Shown here in pieces: positions 8,760-16,181 of a stretch of 49,392 nt of DNA. Under the pieces are notes generated by a model. It ran no database searches, had not been told where the DNA came from, and was given only the letters and a program-made list of their open reading frames with translations. Both the position numbers and the translations under genes were made by a program. Source of the stretch: Chloroflexota bacterium (GTDB lineage Bacteria; Chloroflexota; Anaerolineae; Anaerolineales; Anaerolineaceae); assembly GCA_023381565.1 (NCBI GenBank), contig JAMCRR010000054.1:823-50214 (forward strand), read 5' to 3'. Numbering within the stretch: position 1 is the first letter of the stretch; each line of letters opens with the position of its first letter.

Positions 8760-8788
8760 TTGCTCAGAGAATATGGGCGTGTTACGAT
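8760..8788 (+). promoter_or_regulatory. Candidate promoter TTGCTC-17-TACGAT, overlapping a short leader ORF
   Basis: TTGCTC (8760-8765) and TACGAT (8783-8788) are 17 bases apart. Transcription would begin near the second of two adjacent ATGs (8795). The same bases can also be read as an 11-codon ORF: CGGAGGA (8748-8754) precedes a TTG at 8760 that runs to a TGA at 8793-8795, overlapping both glycerate kinase ATGs. The two readings exclude one another, because the ORF would need transcription from further upstream. Confidence 0.35.
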
Positions 8789-8791
8789 TGG

Positions 8792-10165
8792 ATGATGACG
8801 TATAGCCATGATTTCATCCCTTTTTCGATCAAAAACCAACCGGAAGGAAGGGTCATCCAGGCAGTGCTCGAGGCTGCGCTGCAAGCAGTTGACCCGCGCC
8901 GGGCAGTTGAGCAATACCTGCAGCGTATTGGCCAGACATTGACGGTCGCAGGCCAGGGCTATAGCCTGGCTGAGTACAGACGAGTGTTCCTGGTGGGTGT
9001 TGGGAAGGCGAGTGTGGCGATGGCTCAGGCTGTGGCTGCGATCCTGGGTGATTCCCTGTACAAAGGGGTAATTATCACCAAGAACCTGCCGGAAGAAATG
9101 CCGTCTGAGTTGGGCCGTGTCGAAGTCTGTCGAGGCAGCCACCCAATTCCAACCGAGGAAAGCTTACGAAGCACCCAGCGTGTCCTGGATTTGTTAGAGG
9201 AGGTCGAACCGGCCGACCTGGTGCTCTGCGTCTTCTCAGGCGGAGGCTCCCCTCTGCTGACCAGGCCGGTGCAGGGTGCCAGCCTGAAGGAGATTCAACA
9301 GCTTACATCGGAGCTTCTAACTTGCGGTGCAACCATTCAAGAGATGAATGCCATTCGCAAACATCTGGATCAGGTGAAGGGGGGAAAGTTGTTAAAGGCG
9401 GTACACGGAGCTCGGGTGATTACTCTGATTTTATCCGACGTGATCGGGAACCCGCTGGAAATTGTGGCCTCCGGGCCAACCGTTCCCGACCCGTCGACTT
9501 TTGCTGATGCGCTCAGGGTGATCCAAAAATTTGATTTGGAGAGCCGGGTTCCGGTATCCATCCAGAGCATTCTGCAGAAAGGGGTAGACGGACACCTGGA
9601 AGAAACGCTCAAACCTGGAGACCCCGTATTTAATCGTACCCAAACCGTTCTGGTGGGAAGCAATTATCAGGCTGCCCAGGCAGCTGCTGCCGAGGCCTCT
9701 GCGCACGGGCTGCAGGCATTGCTGCTAACCACTTATCTCCGGGGAGAAGCGCGCCAAACTGGCGATATGCTTGCCGCCCTTGCCCGACAGATCGAGGCTA
9801 CCAATCAACCCTTAGCCAGGCCAGCCTGCATCATTGCCGGAGGAGAGACGACAGTGACACTGCGAGGAAACGGGCGGGGAGGCCGCAACCAGGAGGTCGC
9901 TCTGGGCGCGGTTGAAGGAATGGCCGGGCTGAAAAATACCTGCCTGGTGACTCTGGCGACAGATGGCGAGGACGGCCCGACAGACGCCGCCGGAGCACTG
10001 GTCAGCGGATCGACGCTGAGGCGAGCCCAGGGGATGGGGCTGGACGCCCTCGATTACCTGCGCCGGAACGATGCGTATCACTTCTTCGAACAGATCGGGG
10101 ACTTGCTCAAGACCGGTCCCACGGGGACGAATGTGAATGATCTGAATTTCATTTTTGCGTTATAG
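8792..10165 (+). CDS. Glycerate 2-kinase (GckA/MOFRL family)
   Basis: 457 aa, full length for the type-2 glycerate kinases. The enzyme phosphorylates D-glycerate to 2-phosphoglycerate in the cytoplasm. The N-terminal DUF4147 domain shows VGVGKASVAMAQA and LCVFSGGGSPLL. The C-terminal MOFRL domain shows CIIAGGETTVTLRGNGRGGR and ATDGEDGPTDAAGA. The next gene encodes a hydroxyacid dehydrogenase that could supply glycerate from hydroxypyruvate or glyoxylate, so the pair probably forms a short route into lower glycolysis. Two consecutive ATGs open the gene (8792 and 8795) without their own Shine-Dalgarno sequence; the second is the better fit if the mRNA is leaderless. Confidence 0.92.
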   Translation: MMTYSHDFIPFSIKNQPEGRVIQAVLEAALQAVDPRRAVEQYLQRIGQTLTVAGQGYSLAEYRRVFLVGVGKASVAMAQAVAAILGDSLYKGVIITKNLPEEMPSELGRVEVCRGSHPIPTEESLRSTQRVLDLLEEVEPADLVLCVFSGGGSPLLTRPVQGASLKEIQQLTSELLTCGATIQEMNAIRKHLDQVKGGKLLKAVHGARVITLILSDVIGNPLEIVASGPTVPDPSTFADALRVIQKFDLESRVPVSIQSILQKGVDGHLEETLKPGDPVFNRTQTVLVGSNYQAAQAAAAEASAHGLQALLLTTYLRGEARQTGDMLAALARQIEATNQPLARPACIIAGGETTVTLRGNGRGGRNQEVALGAVEGMAGLKNTCLVTLATDGEDGPTDAAGALVSGSTLRRAQGMGLDALDYLRRNDAYHFFEQIGDLLKTGPTGTNVNDLNFIFAL

Positions 10166-10179
10166 ACTCGGGTTTGGGT

Positions 10180-10188
10180 TGGTATAAC
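10180..10188 (+). promoter_or_regulatory. Candidate extended -10 (TGG-TATAAC)
   Basis: TGGTATAAC lies between the glycerate kinase stop and the dehydrogenase gene. The TG dinucleotide one base ahead of the hexamer is the extended -10 pattern, seen again before gnd, mreB and tRNA-Gln in this window. It would give a leader of about 55 bases. Confidence 0.35.
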
Positions 10189-10249
10189 CGCTTTTTTAAT
10201 GGGACACGGACGAATGAAGAAAAACGTGGGTCAGGTCTAATGGGGTCAT

Positions 10250-11239
10250 ATGGATATGAAAAATGATAAACCGTTGGTTATTATTGCCCACCCTCTTCCC
10301 GAAGAGTGGTTGGAGGGTATACGCACGATGTGTGAGCTGGTCATCGGTCCAGAAGAGGCTACTTCATTTCCCAAGCGACTTTACGAGCGCCTGGATCAGG
10401 CAGATGGTCTGCTGACTTTGCTGATCGACCGCATCGACGAAGCTTTCCTGGCTCGTGCCCCGCACCTGCGCGTAGTCAGCAATATGGCCGTGGGAGTCGA
10501 TAACATCGACCTGCAAGCCTGCACCCGGCGAGGCATCCCGGTTGGGAACACCCCTGGCGTATTAACCGATGCGACCGCAGACCTGACCATGGCGCTGCTG
10601 CTGGCTGCGGCGCGGCGCCTTCCCGAAGCAGCGGCAGACGCACGTGAGGGCAGGTGGCATAAATGGGAACCGGCTGGCTGGTTGGGGGCCGACCTGCAAG
10701 GAGCAACCCTGGGGATTGTGGGGATGGGAAAAATCGGGGGAGCGGTTGCCCGGCGGGCAGCCGGTTTTGGCGTGCGCATCCTGTATGCAGACCCCGGTGA
10801 GCGGCTTGATCTGGAAGCCGAAACGCATGCTGCCCGTGTTAACCTCGATGAGCTGCTGCACAATGCGGATTTTGTCACCCTGCACGTTCCCCTGGAGCCG
10901 GCAACCCGCCATTTAATTGACCGCCAGGCGTTACGGCAGATGAAACCCTCCGCTGTTCTGGTCAACGCCTCCCGGGGCCCGGTGGTGGACATGCAGGCGC
11001 TTCACCAGGCGCTTACCGAGGGATGGATTGCTTCAGCGGCTTTGGATGTGACCGATCCTGAACCGCTGCCTCCTGACCACCCGCTTTATGGACTGCCCAA
11101 CTGCCTGATCCTGCCGCATATCGGCTCGGCCACGCAAGGTACACGCCGACTTATGGCAGAAATGGCCTGCCAGAATTTGCAGGCCGGTTTGGGGGGACAA
11201 CGCCTGCCGTATTGCGCAAATCCCTCCGTTTACGGGTAG
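10250..11239 (+). CDS. D-2-hydroxyacid dehydrogenase (glyoxylate/hydroxypyruvate reductase type)
   Basis: 329 aa. NAD(P)H-dependent reduction of a 2-oxoacid to a D-2-hydroxyacid. The Rossmann glycines are G158-M-G160-K-I-G163. The catalytic residues expected of the family are present: Arg242 (NASRGPVVD), Glu271 (DPEPLPPDHPL) and His290 (LPHIGSAT). The VGVDNID and GNTPGVLTDATADL blocks resemble glyoxylate/hydroxypyruvate reductases more than phosphoglycerate dehydrogenases. The position just after glycerate 2-kinase fits a hydroxypyruvate or glyoxylate to glycerate step. The start ATG (10250) has GGGGT close upstream; ATG 10256 is an alternative with slightly better spacing. Confidence 0.9.
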   Translation: MDMKNDKPLVIIAHPLPEEWLEGIRTMCELVIGPEEATSFPKRLYERLDQADGLLTLLIDRIDEAFLARAPHLRVVSNMAVGVDNIDLQACTRRGIPVGNTPGVLTDATADLTMALLLAAARRLPEAAADAREGRWHKWEPAGWLGADLQGATLGIVGMGKIGGAVARRAAGFGVRILYADPGERLDLEAETHAARVNLDELLHNADFVTLHVPLEPATRHLIDRQALRQMKPSAVLVNASRGPVVDMQALHQALTEGWIASAALDVTDPEPLPPDHPLYGLPNCLILPHIGSATQGTRRLMAEMACQNLQAGLGGQRLPYCANPSVYG

Positions 11240-11320
11240 CGCCATCTATATTTTTGTACATAACGCCATTATTCGGACCTCCCTACGCCGGGTTGAGAAA
11301 GCGCCCATTTACAACTTTCC

Positions 11321-11329
11321 TGGTAAAAT
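11321..11329 (+). promoter_or_regulatory. Candidate extended -10 (TGG-TAAAAT) for gnd-zwf
   Basis: TGGTAAAAT has the extended -10 form and lies 39 bases before the gnd ATG, leaving about 33 bases of leader that contains the AGGAG site. No good -35 is visible, as is usual for extended -10 promoters. Confidence 0.45.
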
Positions 11330-11368
11330 TAGATCTTAGAAATCGGGGAAAATTTAGGAGATTTGTCA

Positions 11369-12283
11369 ATGAAGTTGGCGTTGGTTGGTTTAGGGAAAAT
11401 GGGGGCGAACATGGCTCGCCGCCTGGTAAATGGCGGACACGATGTGGTCGGATACAATCGCTCGCGAGGAGTCACGGATGAATTAGCAGCCGAGCTACAT
11501 TCATTCTCTCCCGCATACACTCTGGAAGAGGTAGTTGATCAGCTTGCGCCGCCGCGGATTATATGGACGATGGTGCCGTCGGGGGAGGCAACCGAAAATA
11601 CACTGCTCAAACTGGGGGGTGTGGCTTCTCCAGGAGATATTCTGGTCGACGGCGGGAATTCGAACTATAAAGATACCATCCGGCGGGCGGGCATGCTGGA
11701 GGAAAGGCGCATCCATTTCGTCGACGCAGGCGTCAGTGGTGGAATATGGGGGTTGAAGGAAGGATATTCGCTGATGATCGGGGGCGATAAGGAAATTATC
11801 GATTATCTCACGCCAATTTTTGCCTCCCTGGCGCCCGCCGCAGACCGCGGCTGGGGGCGAGTGGGTCCCCATGGGTCTGGGCATTACGTGAAAATGGTGC
11901 ACAACGGGATTGAGTATGGAATGATGGAAGCCCTGGCGGAAGGTTTTGAATTGATGCGCGCCCGACAAGACTTCACGCTCGACCTGGCTAATATCGCGGA
12001 GATCTGGCGCTATGGTTCTGTGGTCCGCTCCTGGCTGCTGGACTTAACCGCTGCCGCGCTGGCCGAGAATCCAGAGCTGAGGGGCATCCAAGGATGGGTA
12101 GCCGATTCTGGCGAAGGACGGTGGACGGCAATGGATGCGATTGAACAAGGTGTGCCTGCCCCGGTCATAACTCTCTCTCTGTTCAAACGATTCGAGAGCC
12201 GGCAGGAAGAAAGCTACAGCGCTAAGCTTTTAGCCGCCATGCGAAACCAATTCGGCGGGCATGAAATTCGCAAGGAGGATTAG
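11369..12283 (+). CDS. gnd: 6-phosphogluconate dehydrogenase, decarboxylating (short GndA type)
   Basis: 304 aa, the short form of about 300 aa rather than the 470-aa enzyme. It oxidises and decarboxylates 6-phosphogluconate to ribulose 5-phosphate in the oxidative pentose phosphate pathway. The N-terminal GLGKMGANMARRL is the nucleotide-binding loop. WTMVPSG, DGGNSNYKDT and GHYVKMVHNGIEYGMMEA (carrying the catalytic Lys and Asn) are family signatures. The start is ATG 11369: AGGAG at 11356-11360 stands eight bases ahead of it, whereas an in-frame TTG at 11363 is only two bases from that site. The stop codon lies three bases before the inferred zwf start, so the two are coupled. No 6-phosphogluconolactonase gene is between them. 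Confidence 0.93.
   Translation: MKLALVGLGKMGANMARRLVNGGHDVVGYNRSRGVTDELAAELHSFSPAYTLEEVVDQLAPPRIIWTMVPSGEATENTLLKLGGVASPGDILVDGGNSNYKDTIRRAGMLEERRIHFVDAGVSGGIWGLKEGYSLMIGGDKEIIDYLTPIFASLAPAADRGWGRVGPHGSGHYVKMVHNGIEYGMMEALAEGFELMRARQDFTLDLANIAEIWRYGSVVRSWLLDLTAAALAENPELRGIQGWVADSGEGRWTAMDAIEQGVPAPVITLSLFKRFESRQEESYSAKLLAAMRNQFGGHEIRKED
12273..12278 (+). promoter_or_regulatory. Shine-Dalgarno AGGAGG that points to an ATC start for zwf
   Basis: AGGAGG sits inside the last codons of gnd. Eight bases downstream is ATC (12287), not ATG, GTG or TTG. The only in-frame standard start codon is GTG at 12347, 68 bases away, which would remove part of the first beta strand of zwf. Confidence 0.7.
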
Positions 12284-12286
12284 ACA

Positions 12287-13798
12287 ATCGAAAACACGTC
12301 TTCCACAACAGCTGCCGAAAACACAACGCCACAAAACGTTGCTTTTGTGATTTTTGGCGTCACCGGAGATCTGACCCACCGGAAATTAATCCCGGCTTTG
12401 TATGAGCTGATCGTCGCCGGGCGGCTTTCCTGGCCGATCATTGTGATTGGATTTGCCCGCCGCGACTGGGACGAGAACCAACTGCGGTCGGTTATTCGGG
12501 ATGCTGTTGAAAAAAATGCCCGGTCTCGCCCAATCGACGAATCTGCCCTTTCCCGGTTGATGGAGAACGTCAGCTATATCCGCTCCAGTTTTGACGAGCC
12601 TGAAGGATACCGGCGTTTGAAGGATCTGCTGGCCGATCGGAATTTAACCCACTGTTTGTTTTATCTGGCGGCGCCTCCCGATGCCTATGCCGAGATTATC
12701 CACCAGATTGGGCAGCAGGAGCTGGCGCAACGGTCTGACGGATGGACGCGGGTGGTGATCGAAAAGCCCTACGGGCGAGATTTGCCCTCCGCCCAGGCTC
12801 TCGAAGCTGACGTCCATAAGGTCTTTCACGAAAATCAGATTTATCGTATTGACCATTATCTGGGAAAAGAGACGGTTCAAAACATATTGGTATTTCGTTT
12901 TTCCAACGGCATTTTCGAACCCTTGTGGAACCGGGCATACGTCGATCACGTGCAGATCACGGTGGCTGAAGAAGTGGGCGTGGGCACGCGCGCCGGATAC
13001 TATGAGACGGCAGGCGTCATTCGCGACATTTTCCAGAATCATCTTCTGCAGTTGCTCACACTAACCGCTATGGAAGCGCCGGTGGGCTTCAATGCCGACG
13101 CTGTACGGGATGAGAAGGTGAAAGTTCTGCGTGCTCTGCGCCCCTGGCGCGAAGCAGAAGCGTTGAATAACACCTATCGAGCGCAGTATGTATCTGGTTT
13201 GCTGGATGGGCAAAAAGTGATCGGATACAAAGACGAACCGGGAGTACCTCCGGCATCGGTAACTGAGACTTATCTGGCAGCGCGGGTATTCGTGGATAAC
13301 TGGCGCTGGGCGGGTGTGCCATTCTACTTGCGATCGGGGAAACGCCTGCCGCGCCAGCTTACTGAGGTCGTGCTCCAGTTCAAACAAGTCCCCTTATCCC
13401 TGTTCGATTGGCGCAATTTTGCGGGAGACGCTCCAAACGTGCTGGCTTTGAATATCCAACCGGATGAGGGTATCACCCTGAGTTTTGGAGCTAAAGCGCC
13501 TGGCCCGATCAATACAATCGAACCAGTGAGGATGAATTTCAGCTATTCGGAAACGTTCGGGGGAGAGCCGCCAGAAGCGTACGAGCGGCTTTTGCTGGAT
13601 GTGCTCTCGGGAGACGCCACCCTGTTTACCCGCAGCGACGAGGTCCAGGCCGCCTGGGCATTCGTGACCAGCCTGCTGCAAGGATGGGAAGACCATCCGG
13701 TGCGTAACCTTCCGGTTTACGAAGCGGGCACGTGGGGGCCGCCCGGCGCCGATGAGTTTATTGGGCGCGACAACCGCGCCTGGAGGGATCCGGTTTAG
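12287..13798 (+). CDS. zwf: Glucose-6-phosphate dehydrogenase, probably with a non-standard ATC start
   Basis: About 503 aa from ATC 12287, or 483 aa from the conventional GTG at 12347. The enzyme oxidises glucose 6-phosphate to 6-phosphogluconolactone with NADP+, the step feeding gnd next door. VAFVIFGVTGDLTHRKLIP is the first strand and nucleotide-binding loop. RIDHYLGKETVQN holds the substrate-binding and catalytic residues of the family. The GTG falls inside the first beta strand, so starting there would cut the Rossmann fold. In contrast, ATC 12287 has an ideal AGGAGG eight bases ahead and would add a 20-residue Thr/Asn-rich leader. The ATC may be a true rare start codon, a recent ATG mutation, or a sequencing error. 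The gene overlaps the convergent zinc-ribbon gene by four bases at its end. Confidence 0.92.
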   Translation: MENTSSTTAAENTTPQNVAFVIFGVTGDLTHRKLIPALYELIVAGRLSWPIIVIGFARRDWDENQLRSVIRDAVEKNARSRPIDESALSRLMENVSYIRSSFDEPEGYRRLKDLLADRNLTHCLFYLAAPPDAYAEIIHQIGQQELAQRSDGWTRVVIEKPYGRDLPSAQALEADVHKVFHENQIYRIDHYLGKETVQNILVFRFSNGIFEPLWNRAYVDHVQITVAEEVGVGTRAGYYETAGVIRDIFQNHLLQLLTLTAMEAPVGFNADAVRDEKVKVLRALRPWREAEALNNTYRAQYVSGLLDGQKVIGYKDEPGVPPASVTETYLAARVFVDNWRWAGVPFYLRSGKRLPRQLTEVVLQFKQVPLSLFDWRNFAGDAPNVLALNIQPDEGITLSFGAKAPGPINTIEPVRMNFSYSETFGGEPPEAYERLLLDVLSGDATLFTRSDEVQAAWAFVTSLLQGWEDHPVRNLPVYEAGTWGPPGADEFIGRDNRAWRDPV

Positions 13799-14382
13799 GC
13801 CACCAGTTTGCCGCAATTCGGGCAGGCAGTCTCGTTATTCTTCAGAATAAATCCACAATATTTACAGGTGACCGGCTGAACATCGCCGAGCGGCGCTCCG
13901 CAGGCGATGCAGTTAGGTTCTCCCACCGGGTTAGCCGTACCGCAGTAGCTGCATTCCATGCGACGCAAGCGTTCGGAGAGCTCATGTCCTGCGCCGGCCG
14001 CGCGGGCAGCTCCATCGATAACAGACCAGATCTCTTCGGTTAGCTGCAGGCTCTCAATATCCTGCGCCAGGTCGTCCAGCCTGCCGATGAGTGCAAATGG
14101 ATTGCGCAATGCAGACAAGGCGGTCATCCCCAGGCTGGCGGCTACCCCTAACCAGGCTTGATTGCCCACCTGGATCTGGATCCCATCCGATACATCCTGG
14201 ATGGAGACGCTCAATGCGGTCTGACCACCTGATGCGGGGTGATCTCGGGTGGCAATCTGAACGGCTACCTGAGAACCCGACCCAATTTGCTGCACCCTGA
14301 AATTACCGCGGTTGAAATAGGAAACCAGCTCGCGGGCGATATCGTTGGGAGTGATCGTTCCATGGTAAATGCGTTGCTCCAT
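13795..14382 (-). CDS. Double zinc-ribbon protein of unknown function
   Basis: 195 aa. The first 135 residues form an uncharacterised domain (starting MEQRIYHGTITPNDIA) with alternating strands and a small-residue hydrophobic stretch (AWLGVAASLGMTALSAL). The C-terminal 55 residues hold two zinc ribbons, CSYCGTANPVGEPNCIACG and CKYCGFILKNNETACPNCG, eight cysteines in all. Such tails usually bind zinc and mediate protein or nucleic-acid contacts; no enzyme motif is visible. The ATG lacks a Shine-Dalgarno sequence and is preceded at seven bases by a perfect TATAAT, so the message is probably leaderless. The stop codon overlaps the convergent zwf stop by four bases. The function is unknown to me. 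Confidence 0.82.
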   Translation of the reverse strand: MEQRIYHGTITPNDIARELVSYFNRGNFRVQQIGSGSQVAVQIATRDHPASGGQTALSVSIQDVSDGIQIQVGNQAWLGVAASLGMTALSALRNPFALIGRLDDLAQDIESLQLTEEIWSVIDGAARAAGAGHELSERLRRMECSYCGTANPVGEPNCIACGAPLGDVQPVTCKYCGFILKNNETACPNCGKLVA

Positions 14383-14389
14383 ACAGTGG

Positions 14390-14397
14390 ATTATAAT
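14390..14397. promoter_or_regulatory. Self-complementary -10 (ATTATAAT) shared by divergent genes
   Basis: ATTATAAT is its own reverse complement, so TATAAT reads on both strands. On the minus strand it ends seven bases before the zinc-ribbon ATG; TTGATT lies 16 bases upstream as a -35, predicting a leaderless mRNA. On the plus strand it would start transcription about 40 bases before the SH3b gene, which has its own AGGAG. Confidence 0.55.
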
Positions 14398-14442
14398 CGG
14401 TAACAGAGAAAAATCAATCCATCGGTAAAATCAGGAGATATT

Positions 14443-15069
14443 ATGAGGCATTGGGTAAAAACCATGCTGATCCTGGCAGCTTTATGCGGTGCTCTGGCAT
14501 TGGCGAAATATATCCCGGTTGAAGCCAACGCCCCGAAGCAGCAGCCCGGACCTCCATTGCCAACGGTCACCGGCACACCCAGTGGCCCAATCGTTACAGC
14601 GAACAGCGACGAGCCGCAGTACAATGTGCGCTCAGGGCCCGGTATTTTTTATCCGAAGATCGGTTTCTTGCTGGCCGGACAAACGGCGGTAGCCAAGGGA
14701 CGCACACCGCAAGGCGAGTGGATTTTGATCGACTATCAGGGTGTGGCGGGGGGTGTGGGGTGGGTATACAGCCCGAATCTGACGATTCCACCAGGAAGCG
14801 GGAATATCCCCATCGTCGAACCCCCCCCAACCCCGACTCCATTGTACACAGCCACGATCGATCCCACGCTGGCTGCTCAATTCATCGTTACACCGGTGCC
14901 TACCCGCCTGCCAACGTTTACTCCTCCTCCTCCGCTCGCAATCCCGACGTACAACGCAGGAACCAAAGCGAACGGCGCAGGTGGAGGGATACCGGTAGGA
15001 ATGGTGATTATTACCCTGGGTTCTTTGGGGATTTTCCTGGGATTCTTATCCCTGCTTCGCGGAAGGTAA
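14443..15069 (+). CDS. Surface-anchored SH3b domain protein with Pro/Thr-rich stalk
   Basis: 208 aa. The order is an N-terminal signal or anchor helix (residues about 6-22), then a bacterial SH3 domain with the typical NVRSGPGIFYPKIGFL and GEWILI and GWVYS blocks (about 60-110). A low-complexity stalk rich in Pro and Thr follows (PPPTPTPLYTA to PTFTPPPPLAIP), then a C-terminal membrane helix (IPVGMVIITLGSLGIFLGF) ending in Arg-Gly-Arg. The SH3b domain would therefore face the outside, held away from the membrane by the stalk, where such domains commonly contact peptidoglycan. AGGAG stands well placed before the ATG. The 3' end overlaps the convergent esterase gene by 24 bases. No catalytic domain is present. 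Confidence 0.8.
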   Translation: MRHWVKTMLILAALCGALALAKYIPVEANAPKQQPGPPLPTVTGTPSGPIVTANSDEPQYNVRSGPGIFYPKIGFLLAGQTAVAKGRTPQGEWILIDYQGVAGGVGWVYSPNLTIPPGSGNIPIVEPPPTPTPLYTATIDPTLAAQFIVTPVPTRLPTFTPPPPLAIPTYNAGTKANGAGGGIPVGMVIITLGSLGIFLGFLSLLRGR

Positions 15070-15723
15070 TCTCGATAAGAATGCTTCCAGGCTCTGGAGA
15101 CAATCCTTACTGAGTTTATGTCCAACGCTATCTTCACAATAAGTGATCCTGGCGCCGGCTTGCTTAAGGGTTTGGATCGATTGGCGAGCGAGGGCGATGG
15201 GGACGGTGTCATCCTGAGTGCCGTGGGCGATGAAGATCGGTATGCCCTCCAGCGGATGGCGATCAGTATAGACTTCTGCGCCGGGTGGGAGAAAGCCGGA
15301 TAACCCCGCGATTGCTTCGACCTGACCCGGGTGGAAGAAGCTAAAAGAGAGCGATAAAGCAGCTCCCTGGCTGAACCCTACCAGGCTGAACTTTGGAAAT
15401 TGCAGGCTGTTTGCAGATGACCATTGGCGGATCAGGCTTGCCAGACTATCCACCGCGGGAGCATAATCCTGGATAGGGGTTGAGAGGCCTCGGGTGTGGT
15501 CAAGCCAGCCGAAACCACCCTCCGGGGCGGTAGAGACACCGCGCGGCGCAATCACCCAGGCTGAGGCAGGAAAATGCCTGGCGAAGATCCACATCACGTT
15601 TTCATCACCGGTCCAGCCGTGAACCAACACGATCAGCAGAGGAGGACCCGCCTGCTGCGGTGGACGTACCCGCAAGACCCAATTGCCAACCTGGACCAGA
15701 GATGGTTTATTCTCGGTTTGCAC
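15046..15723 (-). CDS. Alpha/beta hydrolase, phospholipase/carboxylesterase type
   Basis: 225 aa. A compact serine esterase fold: oxyanion region LVHGWTGDENVMW near residue 33, nucleophile elbow GFSQGAALSL near 112, Asp in HGTQDDTVP and His in DSVGHKLS. This matches the phospholipase/carboxylesterase group that hydrolyses short acyl esters; the natural substrate is not evident. There is no signal peptide, so it should be cytoplasmic. The start is GTG at 15723, which overlaps the preceding small membrane-protein gene by 17 bases and implies co-transcription. The C-terminal codons overlap the convergent SH3b gene by 24 bases. Confidence 0.87.
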   Translation of the reverse strand: MQTENKPSLVQVGNWVLRVRPPQQAGPPLLIVLVHGWTGDENVMWIFARHFPASAWVIAPRGVSTAPEGGFGWLDHTRGLSTPIQDYAPAVDSLASLIRQWSSANSLQFPKFSLVGFSQGAALSLSFSFFHPGQVEAIAGLSGFLPPGAEVYTDRHPLEGIPIFIAHGTQDDTVPIALARQSIQTLKQAGARITYCEDSVGHKLSKDCLQSLEAFLSRLPSAKQG

Positions 15724-15934
15724 GATGAACGACCCAATCCATCAACCCTAAGATGAGAACGACGATCAGGGGTGGGATAAGCCCCCCGCCCAGACAGAGG
15801 AAACCGGTCAGAGCTGCGGTTGTGCCATAGATCAGGTAAATCAAACCGTCCCCCACAAGGAAGAGGATAATAATCGCTCCGATGATTAGGCGAACGTTTG
15901 TCTGGTGGGCGTATTTACGGAGATCGCGGCTCAT
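15707..15934 (-). CDS. Small two-helix membrane protein
   Basis: 75 aa from ATG 15934. Two or three hydrophobic segments are visible (LIIGAIIILFLVGDGLIYLIYG and ALTGFLCLGGGLIPPLIVVLILGL) with a basic N-terminus (RDLRKYAHQTNVR). No family is recognised. A TTG at 15943 is an alternative start, but AGGGG sits directly against it, while ATG 15934 has a usable distance. The gene overlaps the esterase gene by 17 bases and is probably co-transcribed with it, which may link the two at the membrane. Confidence 0.65.
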   Translation of the reverse strand: MSRDLRKYAHQTNVRLIIGAIIILFLVGDGLIYLIYGTTAALTGFLCLGGGLIPPLIVVLILGLMDWVVHRANRE

Positions 15935-15954
15935 TTCAGTCAACCCCTGTGGAG

Positions 15955-15960
15955 ATTATA
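15955..15960 (-). promoter_or_regulatory. Candidate -10 TATAAT for the small membrane protein and esterase genes
   Basis: A perfect TATAAT on the minus strand, 20 bases before ATG 15934. No good -35 is present. The rest of the 247-base gap up to 16181 shows no gene, RNA or clear hairpin to my reading. Confidence 0.4.
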
Positions 15961-16181
15961 CCCGATTGATCCTGGAAAATGGGCTTGAGGATCGTTCAAC
16001 TGTCAAAGAATTTAGCCGGAAATCGCCTGCTTATTTGACTGCGCCTCCATATCCCGCAATACTATACTGAATTACCCTCTCTTTTTCGGTCTGGATAAAA
16101 CGCGTAACTTATAAAGAATAGGAAACCGGTTCAGGGGCATTTGAGTGGAGAGGAACTGGCAAAACTGGCGTCCGAACAGGC

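Noticed and set aside
10166-10249. Terminator after the glycerate kinase gene
   Set aside because: A T run is present (10191-10196), but the only stem ahead of it is about four pairs, and TGGTATAAC there fits a promoter better.
12347-13798. zwf starting at GTG 12347
   Set aside because: It lacks a Shine-Dalgarno sequence and would remove part of the first beta strand; ATC 12287 fits both signals better, though it is non-standard.
15935-16181. Possible small RNA or gene in the 247-base gap
   Set aside because: Apart from a minus-strand TATAAT no stable hairpin, start-stop pair with a ribosome site, or repeat could be supported.
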